A DNA stretch of 64,000 nucleotides from Dolomedes plantarius (Eukaryota > Arthropoda > Arachnida > Araneae > Dolomedidae): NCBI GenBank assembly GCA_907164885.2, contig OU015492.1, positions 197,473,460-197,537,459 on the forward strand. Direction: 5' to 3'. Positions 23,737-35,700 of this stretch are shown piece by piece (the first letter of the stretch is position 1; every line of letters starts with the position of its first letter). The position numbers and the translations under genes were made by a program. Under the pieces are notes generated by a model that searched no databases, had not been told where the DNA came from, and worked only from the letters and a program-made list of their open reading frames with translations.

Positions 23737-26700
23737 GTAAGTCACTAATTCAATTTATAAAATTGTCCGTAAATTTTTTCTGTATTTAGAGTGTGTGTTG
23801 TATCTGTCAGATGTTAATTTAAGTGATCATTTTAAATTTTATATTGTGATTTATACTGGTGATACAACTGTTAAATTTATGAATGAGCGGCAAAAAACTA
23901 CGATATTTCTTACTCTACGCGTTAGATAAAATTATCGTAGGCAAAAAAATATATATATATTCGTTAGCGTTCGCATAATATGTACATCAAAGCTATTCGA
24001 GTGCTAATTTTGTTTAAATATATCTGTGAATAAAATAGGAGAATAAACTATTTGAACAGTTGAAAAATATAGTTTTATCTGTACTTTTTAACTGTCTCAT
24101 ACTTTACATACGATTTTTGATTTATAAATATATGTAAAATTCATTAAATGTGAAACTTTAATCTCATTCATAGTTTTCGCAGTGTTACGATATAAAATCG
24201 TCGTAAGTTTGCTTTGAATTATGACGCAATTATTTGTTTCTTAATGTGTTGGTTGGGAAATATCAAGCACAAAGTTTAATGCATGGTTTCATTTTTACAA
24301 GATTCTCTTCTTTCCTTAATTTTTCCTTTAAAGACATAATTAGATTTTCATGTTAGTGATTTCATGTTAACGTTATTGTTTAGCCTCAGTAAGAATATAA
24401 TTTTTTATTGATGTTATTTTCGATTTTTTCCCCCGATATATTTATTGATTCTTTACATTAAAAAAAAAAATTATAACTGCATTATCATGAAGTCCAGTGC
24501 AAAATGCGATTACTTTTACTAATGATAGCATCGTTATGTGTCAGTATTATATCTTTAAATTTCTTTATATTAGATAATTAGTAAATCAGACAATTTCCTC
24601 GTATTAATTCAATTAATATATTTTATTCCTCGATATGAAATCTTTTACTAAATACGCAATAAATGCTGCGTGTAAGAAAAAAAAATGTAAAAATTTAAAT
24701 CTTCTTAGGTAAGTATAACATTTTTTGTCTAGTTACTTAACAGTTGTGAGAGATAGAGTGCACACAGAGAGAATCAAATGTACTTTAATTTTAGTTTATT
24801 TATATTTTAAGTAAATAAGTAAATGCAAATATACCCTTGAATTCAATTTTCGGAATTCTTTAGAAATTGTCCCGTTGAGAATGATGAAACCAGATGCCGA
24901 GTATTACCTAAAAAAAATCGTTTTGTGAATTTTTTCTCGTTTAAAAGTTTTTATTTATAAGAAGCCTAGTAAAATACATTTCCTGAAACTGTTTTTTCGA
25001 TAGTACTCTGGTTAAATGCACAAAAATCAACACGTAAATTCTACAAAATAATTAGTATAAACCCTAGGTTCTTGAAGTTTGTTTTGGCGTAGTACTAATT
25101 AATTAATCCGTAATACTCAGGAATATATGTTATGTCATATGGTATAGAATTTTTCTGTATCCAATGAATAATGCTATCACGAAAGTGCGTACGTCTTGCA
25201 ACGTTTTTACTAGCTAACTTTTATACTTCTCTTTGTCCTGCGAGATATAATACCTGCGACATAACCTCCGGGAAAACCTTATTTTCTCTTTGTAATTAAA
25301 AAAAAATTAAATTTTAATTGAACTGCCTCAATATTTTATGTGTCTCTTTTGTATTACAATTTATGTAATAAATATGTTAAAATACAAATTACTCGCTGGA
25401 GAAATAGGTATTGCTTTTCTCGATCTATTTTCACGATCACTACCCCTATTCATAGATTTAAGTTGAATTCAAATCGATTTTATCATTGTACCGACATGAT
25501 GGCAGTTTATGTTGTGATAATTTTGCTTAGATGTTTCAATCCATTCGAATTAGGAATTTAATGCCCCCACCTTTTTTTTTAGAATCAAAGATATGGCCAA
25601 GGAAAATATTAGCATTATTCGCCGTCTTTCAAAAATATTCTAACAATTTATTTGCCTTTTCCTAGGTTAAGAGCCAAATACTGTTTTTTTTTCTTCTTTT
25701 AAACAAATAGATTCTATTTTCAACCGAAAGGTGGCAGCAATGAAATTTAAATGAGCACACCATCTGTCCTCTAAACTTAATGCTGAATACACTGTGACAA
25801 GCGAGGCAACCCTTGGCCTGATTTCAACTAAACTTTATATATTTTGTTTTCCCTAAACAGATAAATTTGAGGAGACAGTTGGCCCAATTTACGCCTATGT
25901 TCTTTTAAACGTCATTCATTTAATCCAGAGGTGGGCAATTGTTTTGGCTCGGGGGCCGCTTTGTGGAAGCGGAGGTTTGCGGAGGGCCGCACCTTTTTAA
26001 ATTTATTACATTTATTAGTTAATTTTGCATTTCAGAAAAGGTATAAATTGTATCATAAAAATCAATAAATATAAATTAAATAAAATATTGGCAGTTATTC
26101 TGGCTGTCTTGCCACAAGAAAAAAAAAAAAATCTGTAAAGAGGCCGCAATTTGCCCACCCCTTATTTCATTCCTTCCCTTCGCATAGTCCTCCACAAAAT
26201 TAGACTTCCTGCAGGTACACCGCCTTGGCCATTCGTTGCCCTAACATAACTCAGCAATCAACCAGAACTAAACAAACTTTTTCTACTATTATTTTTAGTT
26301 TATATATTGTCTTCCTCTTTTTGGACTATCGCGTAATACACATCGCGATTTCCTTGTACTTTCTTTAAAGTTAATGAGTTGATATCTTAACATTTTTGTA
26401 ATCAGGTATGTCAGGTATGTAATTGCTGTTCAAAAACAAGGAAAACACTCACAAGTTCCACGTAGATTAAAAGGAACGGAAGGATTTAACTTTTTTAGCA
26501 TCCATTGACCATAAATCCCCACGTGCAGCCCAGTAGAGGTGAGCTCAATTATAAAATTTTACGACTGAAAAGTGCTCGTCTTAAGAGAAGAGCACGTCAA
26601 CGTGTTGCAGGCCTCACATATAATGAACATGTTCCAAAACCGGGATACGAACCCGGTATTCAACGTACTGAACTATTCAAGCAATGTGAGTGTCATTTTA

Positions 26701-29700
26701 TTTTTTGAATTACATTCCTAGAGTGACATGATTATTTTACGGGAATTGCCATTACTGAAGGAAAAATTTCGTAGCAGAGGGTGGCGGAATGAAAATTTAT
26801 CTTGAATTTTATACAGATTCTTTGGCTGTAGGCGAGCTTTTACCCTTAAATCCCCTGTCCGTAATTGCGCCACTCAATTCCTCATAGGTTACGAATGCAC
26901 CCCTGTATACATTGAAAGCCTATAAGTTTATAAGTAGAGTTAGTAAGTTTATAAGTTCATAAGCAGTGATACAGAATGTTGGTCCTATATAACAACTATC
27001 TACAGGTATTAGTATTGGGAACTTGGCGTGTTAAGATTATAAACCAGTGCAGTGGTCAAATAATAAAAATAATTGTTGCACAAAAAATAAAAAGTTGCAT
27101 ATTATAGTTCTCCCACAAAATAGAGAGCAGTTTGACACAGCGCCCAAAACGACTGCGCCCACGGCGTAAATTTTGATGGAACTTTTTATACGATCGTAGA
27201 TAAAATGTTCTATGTCAGGGGTGGGCAACTGTTTTGGCTCGGGGGCTGAGTGGAAGCGGAGGTTAACGGAGGCCGCACCTTTTAAAATTATTGGATTTAT
27301 TAGTTAACTTTGTATTTCAGAAAGGTATAAATCAGAGGTGGTGAACCCGCGGCCTCCGGGATCTTCTTGTGCGGCCTCCAAATTATTTTAAGAATTGTTG
27401 CTATGACAGTTATTTATAATTTAATACTATTATTTTTCTATTATATTTCTTTATAATGTTAAAATTATTTTAAAATACTTCTACTTTATTATTTTTATTT
27501 GAAGTGGTATTTAAATATGTAGTTGTTTATTAAAATTTAAAAATCTGGATATATATATGTGCTTATATAAATAAAAATACCAACAGTGAAATATAAGAAA
27601 TTACAGTGGTATCTATGATCTTATAATTTTATAAAAAATAATAATAATTAATGATTTATGTTATAACAAGTTTTTACTCTTATGTGAATACAAAAATATT
27701 TTATATTGTAACTTTTTAAGTCAAATAATAAATAAATAAGGACTTAATTTTTTGTTGTTATTTTTCTATATAATGCACCAAATTGTTAAAACTATACCTG
27801 ACTATAATAATTTCATAAAAGTCGCATTTATAGGTACATCAACATATGCGGCCTCCTTTATTTCTACCTAATTTACATGTGGCCTCTAATGGTAAAAAGG
27901 TTCCCCACCTCTGGTATAAATTGTATCATAAAAATCCAAAAATATAAATAACATAAAATATCGGCAGTTTTTCTGACTGTCTTGGAGTTTTTGGCTGTCT
28001 TTGGCAGTTTTTCTGGCTGTCCGGATTTTTCAGGCTGTCTTGGCGAGCCACACACACACACACACGCAAAACTGTAGCAGGCCGCAATTTGCTCACCCCT
28101 GTATTCTATGTAACCAGGGGTGTCAAACTCGCGGCCCGCGACGAACATTTTTGCTGCCCGGCCAATGTATTGGCACACAATAATATATAATAAAATAACC
28201 GACGCAGAATTATAATAAGATAGGAAGAATTCGCTAAATGTTTTTTTAATGATACTCTTTTTTTGCTATTATTAAACAAAATGCATATATTTATGTTGAA
28301 TATACTGTAATTAGGTAAATAAACCTACGTGTCTATTAATATTGATTTTTTTTGCGGCCCACCTATAGTTAAACCTTGTTTGTTTGGCCCAAGGTAGCCT
28401 TTGAGTTTGACACCCCTGTATGTAACTCTCACCTTTATATTTCGAATAGAATTATTTATTTTTGCTAAAAACCGGATTTTTATTTTAAATCGTAGTTGGT
28501 TCATATTAGTAAAGTTCATTTATAACTGGCTGAAATTTAACTGATTAAAATGAGGGTCCTACAGTATTTTTAGAGATCAAAACGTTCTAGGGCTGTCAAA
28601 GTTTTAGATCTGCTCTTCTAGATAGTTCGCACACTATAATTTTTTCCGCTATTAGCTGCTTGAGACAAACATTTTTTTCTTATCTACCTTTTGTTCTGAA
28701 TAAACCAAAAAGAGGCACTGGCCTCTCCCACGGACTAGAGATCATCTCTAACTGTAGTTTAACATTGGGAGAAATGAAGCTAGCTAAGCCGTATGATTAA
28801 GACAGTGCTCCGCAACCTCTGTGCCGTGGCACACTAGTGTGCCGCGAGGTGATCTTGACTGTGCCGCGGTGATTTTATCGATTATGATAATAAAAAAATC
28901 AACCACCGCATTAAATAGAAATTTTCTTAAGTAAAATATTCCTCTAACATTTTGTTAATATGAAATTTTTCTGGGTCGAAATTATACACAAAACAAAAAC
29001 ATGTTGTTAGCCATACATTGTATGTATGCTCGAGCGTCATATTTCTGGATTTCAGTTAAGAAAGAATATCCACAAATTTCTGACAAGGCCATTGCAATTT
29101 TGCTCCCATTTTCTACGACATACTTATGCGAACAAAGTTTTTTGACACTGGTTCTAATTGAAAATGACAAACGATCATATTTAAAGGGCCTTGACCATGA
29201 ACTGTAGCTCTTTCTATTATAGAGCCAAATATAAAAGGTGCAAATATAAAATGCACATTTATCAAAACAATCTCAAATATCTCATTAATAAATTAGTTAT
29301 GTTTAAATTAACTTTGATTTATTAGGCTTAATTAAAGACCAAAAAACAAATTTTAATATAAAAATTTAAAGAGAAAATTTTTTTTTACTTGTAAACTATA
29401 ATTTTATATTTTTGTTCTTGTGTTGGTGTACAGTTCAAAATGATTTATATAAAACTTAAATGATTATAATTATCTTGATACATAGAGCTATTTTGTTGTG
29501 TTTTTTTATCTAATAAAAACATATACGTATTTATTGTAATTTATATATTTGCAAGCTTTTTCTTGTGGTGTGCCGCGGAATTATCGAAAAAAACGTTGTT
29601 GTGCCGTGGAAGATAAAAAGGTTTGCGGAGCTCTGGATTAAAATACCACAATGAAGCGGCTTTCAAAGCACGCGGCTGTTAAAGTACACATTTATACTTT

Positions 29701-32700
29701 CTTTTAAAAACTTTTAATATTTTGAAAACAGTAAACAAGCTTTTTTAATTTTCCTAAATTTGATTGTTCGTTTCTTATCTATAAAAAACACCTAATAAAT
29801 AGAAATGTAGAGTTACCGGGAGGCCATATTATGGATGCTTTCATTTTTAGCCCCAGGGCCTCGTATCTTGCATCTCCACTCCAGGCCTTGTCATCAAACT
29901 TTTTTCCCGTCAGAACCTTCATTCAGATATTTCTTGAAAGCTAACCTTCGTCTTCAATATGTTTTTGCTTGGTCATTTTAGCTTGATGGTTTCTGTGGGG
30001 AAAACATTTGAATGCCCAGGATTAAACTGTTCATACTCGACATAGACTTGGAATTTTAATGAATGGCGTTCGCACATTATAGAATTGAACTCAGAATATC
30101 GCAATAGGACTGTTCTTGTCAGGTGAAATCAACTACTTTATCACCTTTTGTTGTCTTCCCATTGTTTAATTTTTTCCCCTATTAGCTGGTCGAGACAAAA
30201 TTTTTTTTCTTAGCTACCTTTTGTTCTCCATAAGCCAAAAATCATTTAGATAACGTTTTATGAAAGTATACGTTCATATATGTGTATTATGCCAGAGATT
30301 CGTATATAATAGAAGTAAAATAAAATTTTCTTAAACCCGCACTGCAAACTGAAACGCACTGCACACTGAAAAGCTGAAGCCATCTCTGAAGCCAATGAAG
30401 GTTTATTTGATTTATCGTGTGGATATCGAAACTACCGCATCATACATTTTTATTATTGCGTCATAAATTTTTGCAGTATTGCAGAATATTGCATCATATT
30501 TTTCAATAATTATGTAAACATATAGGTATGTACTATACATTCGAGGGACAGTATTTTTGAGAAAAAAATTTTTTATTTAAAAATTTCAGTCGTAAGTGCG
30601 AGCGGTCGTAAGTCGCGGGCAGTGGCATAGCGAGAGGGGGGGGGGGGGAAGGGAGGGTCTATCATGCCCCGGGCGCCACTTTTAGAGGGGCGCCAAATGG
30701 TCCTTTTCACTAATTCTATATATAATATTACTATAAACACATCATATTAACTTCATCATTAAAACACCAATACAATGCAACCAGAAAAATTTTAATCCCT
30801 TATATACACTTTTACATACATATTATTGCAAATCTTCACTGACTTCGGTCGTTAGAGAAAATAAACAAGGTGTTCTTACCTCAAATATAGTCAGCTCTCG
30901 ATCTGCATCTTGATTCTAGTCTCGGGAGGGGTGAAAATATCCTGTAACTGTATTATCCATCATGCTGTTCGCTAATTAATTCAGACTAGAGCATAGAAAC
31001 TACTCGTTGCTTTTATAATTATTATATTTAACACATATATTACATAAACAATTACACTTAACTACTTAACATATATTTTAACATTACAGCACAACGGATA
31101 TCGGTGTTTTCTCATCACAGAGTTCGTTCTTTTCTCCTAGTCTCTCCTGGGTGGCGCTAGAGGTCAGGATCGCCTGTTGCCAGTTGTAACATTCTCCCAC
31201 CTTGAGGCCCGACGGTCTTGGAGGGGCTTAATGTAGTTAGATTCAGTCTCTTAAGGGGTCTCACCATACGTCCAACTCTGGATACGACCGGTGACCTACC
31301 ACTTGAGAGCACTGGTTGATTTCCTTTGTCCGGTTTGATGTTCTGGATACCTACAGTTTCTGGTGGAACGGTTCCTTCATCTGACGTGGTATTCTCAACA
31401 TCTACTGGCTCTTGCAGAACCCTACTTTCACTGGCGGGAATTTCAAGTCGATAGAGTCGCTGTACTGGTCTAAGAAAAACACCAGACTGAGTCTTCACCC
31501 TGGCTATTCTGACAACCTTATCTTTACCAGGAAAGATCTCAATCACTCTTGCTAAAGGCCAGTGAATACGATTTTTCTTTGCGTCTTCTAGAAGAACAAC
31601 ATCTCCAATAGCTAATTGTTTGTCATTCAGTTCTTTTACCTTTCGTTGACGTAACTGCCCTAAATATTCATTGCGGAATCTCTTGCGCAATTCATCTCTC
31701 AATCTTTGTCGATATTTAGCCCTCCTATTCAGTTCATTGCCATCCACTGCATCAATGTCAGGGATTCCTGAAGAAGGCAAGTCATGCAAGAACATTGAAG
31801 GGGACAAAGGGGCTGGATCTCTTACATCTTCTGAAACGTATGAAATGGGTCTAGAATTGATTATCTGTTCACAGTCGCATAAGATAGTATTTAATTCTTC
31901 ATAGTCTAATGACGCTCGACCCAAAATTCTTCTTAAAAGTTGTTTCACCATTCGTATCAGTCTCTCCCACCCTCCGCCCCACCATGCGGCAGATGGGGGA
32001 TTGAACTTCCATCGAATCTTCTGGGTAGTGGCGACAGATAAGAGAGCATCCCAATCAATATTACACAATGCCCTATCTGTACCAATAAAGTTAGTCCCAT
32101 TATCTGAATATATGATGAATGGTTTTCCTCTTCTAGCGATAAACCGTCTCAAAGACAGTATAAAGGCTTCAGTTGACAATGAGGTCACAAGCTCGAGGTG
32201 TACGGCTCGGAAAACGGCGCACGTAAACAATACAATCCATGATTTTGTGTTTCCTTTCAAATAAAGTGGGCCTGCCAAGTCCACACCCACGACTTCAAAT
32301 ACGGATGCATCCCGAACTCTATCTTCCGGGGGAATTCCAGGTTCAGTTTCGGATTTCTGTGCATTGAACCGCTGACACTTTACACATTTTTGGATGACTT
32401 TTCGAATGGTTTTTCTTGATTTCAATATCCAATATTTCTCTCTCAAATTGGCCATTAGTATCGAGACACCTGCATGCTGCAGTTCTATATGTTTCTCAAA
32501 AATTACTGAATGTACAACTGCGTGATTAGAAGGCAAGATAACAGGGAATCGGAAATGTTCTATATCTTTTCGGTATATTATGTTAGTCTTTGCTCGTAAA
32601 ATGCCATCTTGATCTACTATTGGCCTTAACGCGCGAATAGAATTATCTTCTTGTCCAGTAAAGGAATCATTCTGAATCAGGCGACACAATGACCTTTCAG

Positions 32701-35700
32701 CTCTTTCAGTTTCTGATACCGAGAGATTCGCAGTGTTCCGTTCTGAACTCCTTGCGTTATAACAAAATCTGAAAATCCAAGCTATCAACCTGACTATCTT
32801 CTGGAAAGATGAGAAATATCGGTAAAACCAGTCTGAATCTGAATTTTTCTCTTTGTTCTGAGAAGTCAAAATAGTTTTTCGTTTCTCTTGATGCAAAAGA
32901 TCTTCATCAGGTTGTTCATATGTTTGGGGCCATTCGGTTTCAGTAAGGTAAAGCCATGGAGGTCCCTCCCACCATCTGGACTTCGACAGTTGAGCTGCAG
33001 AACAGCCCCTTGATGGAAGGTCCGCAGGGTTAAGATGACCTGGAATGTGTCTCCAGGTAGATGGATTTGTTAGCGTTCGTATCTCTTGAACTCTATTATG
33101 TACAAACGTTCCCCATGAGTGTTCTCTCTTAATCCACCCCAAAGCTGTAGAAGAATCACTCCAAAGGACAGTAGCAACATTGGGTAACTTTAAATCAGAT
33201 AAAACTGTTGATGCAAGTCTCGCACCAATCAAACAGGACAAAAGTTCCAAACGTGGAATCGATATCGGTTTAAGGGGAGCTAGACGACTCCTGGAGTTAA
33301 CTAACTGAACCCTGATACCTGCAGTAGTTGAAATTCTTAAAAAGACGCAAGTTGCAAAAGCACGTTTACTTGCGTCACAAAATACATGAAGGGTGATTTC
33401 GTTTTCTTTATCATAGCTTATATTCAACCATCGAGGCACACGTAACTGAGAAAGCAAAAATAATTGATTAAACCAAGTTTTAAACTGTTTGTTCAAAGGT
33501 GTTGGTAGTTCGTCATCCCATTTTATTTTTAGTAGCCAAGTTTCTTGAAGGATAATTTTTGCTACAAGTATGACGGGCACAGTAAATCCAATAGGATCAA
33601 AAATTCTTTGTATTAAGGACAGAGCCTTTCTTTTAGTCACAGGTTCATCATTGATCAGCATTTGTTCTATCTTTAATGATAGAGTGTCGGTTTCAAGATC
33701 CCACAACAATCCTAAGATATGTACAGCTTCCATTTCCGTTTCATTTATCATAGCATTTCGCACGTTAGATCGCCAACATCTCAAATTGAAATGTCCTGAA
33801 GACAAAATCAAATTAGATTCTTCAATGAATTTTTCAGTTTCTTCTATCGAATTTAGACTGATCAGGGAGTTATCTACATAAAATGAGTTTCTCAAAAGTT
33901 CTGCGGTCTCAGACAAATTATCTGGAACTTGGTTCAAATGGTAATCAAGCGTTGCCGCCAATAGGAAGGGACTAGAAGTCAGTTCAAAAACTACCCGCTT
34001 GTGACGATATATTTTCAAGTTATTTTCGGCATCGAACCACAGAAACCGTAAAAAATCTCGATCGGTCTCCCTAATGCTTATTTGGAGAAATGCTTTTTCG
34101 ATGTCGGAAGAAACTGCAATCCGATATTTTCGGAAACGATTTAAAATTCTGGGTAAAATTTCAATTAAATTGGGACCTTTAGTGAGACAATCATTCAATG
34201 AAGGAGAGTTTTTTAACCGTGCCGAAGCGTTGAACACAGGGCGTATTTTTGTTGTTTGGCTTGTTTCCTTAATTATAGGCCGATGAGGCAAATAATGTGT
34301 TCCATGTTCCTTTTCATCGGTTATACATTCTATTATGTCATTAGATTCCCAATAACTAAAAACTTCGTGATAGTCTTCCCTTTTATTCGAACTAACAAGT
34401 TTCTTCTCAGTCTTACGAAGACATTTTTCAGCTAAGTCTCGATTACTGGGTAACATGGAGTTATCTAAAATCCAGGGTAGTGATACCTCATATCGACCAT
34501 CTTTATTGCGTTTCACTGTGTCTACGAAATACTTTCTTGCTTCCTCTTCTAATAAACTCTTATTTTTGTTTTCTTCGTTATCCAAAATTCCCAATGTGTC
34601 TAAGCGCCAGAGGTCGGACACATGTAGAGATAAAGTCAGTCCTGACAAGGAATTTTTCGTCTCAGTGTTGCCAGAGGTCATTTTGCCCATTAATGTCCAT
34701 CCCAGTTTAGTCTTCAAAGCTACCAATCCTCCCCATGGCAGTTGTTCAATTTGACTAGTAAATAAACTACCCGCAATGTCTGCTCCTAGCAGCAAATGAA
34801 TCTCTTGGGGATCCTTTTGGTACAATCGAGATGTTTCTTTTTCAAAAATGTCACTGACATAAATTCCCTTATTTCTCAGTTCTCTAATCCAATACATATT
34901 TTTGACTTTAGGAATTACAGAACAAATTTTCTTTTCATCCAACACGTCAACTTCACAAGTGTGGGATTCATCTATGCTGCTTAATCTTATACGATAGCGG
35001 TTATGCTTTTCCGAAACTTCTAATCCGCCAAATAACCCATGGGTGACAATTTCTTCTTTTAAACTTTTTAATTGCAACCTTTCAACGACATATTTACTTA
35101 TGTAGGAATTTTGACTCCCCGTGTCAATTATACATCGAATAAAACCTTTTTTACCATCTTTTCCATGAATACCTACAATCAAAGTTTGTAAATACACTTC
35201 TGTATAGTCAGATTGATTGGTCAGTACACTATTCCCGACACTGCTATCACTTTTATTTTCTGTTTTTTCCAAAGAAACATTATTAACATTATCATGTTTA
35301 GAAAAATTACACATAATCGAAAGATGTTTATATCCACATATTGTGCAAATCGTTTTCGCTTTGCAATCACGCGCGATATGTTTTATGTGCAAACATCTAA
35401 AACAGGCCCCTTTCTTTTTCAAAATGGACTTTTTCTCATCCAAGGACAAGCTCTGTGCGTATTCGCAATCTCGACTGTTGTGTGAGTCATCATTACAGAA
35501 CACACAAATCTGTTTATTTTCTATATTCCGCGCTACTTCGGTTTTACTAAATAAATCAGCAGCTGTAGCACATTCCTTTTTTGCCATCGGATGATGTTTA
35601 CCCTTTCCGGTCGATATATGTGGGTCACGGGGGAAGAAAGGCTGGCGACTAGTAGAAGGGGGTAAAAACGTTTGACGGGGGAAATCATCTCTTTTCTGTT

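Noticed and set aside
26500..26710. Possible tRNA or SINE on the minus strand
   Set aside because: There is a good T-arm-like GGGTTCGTATCCCGG, but no A box, anticodon arm or pairing acceptor stem at the right distance.
28986..29207. Domesticated ZBED/FAM200-type host gene
   Set aside because: Only the last about 70 codons exist and they sit within hAT terminal repeats and an 8-bp duplication; no upstream BED finger or splice sites.
30822..30830. LTR border at TGCA (365-bp LTR)
   Set aside because: With that border no target duplication exists; moving it three bases to give GCAATA on the minus strand yields a perfect CATAT duplication on both sides.
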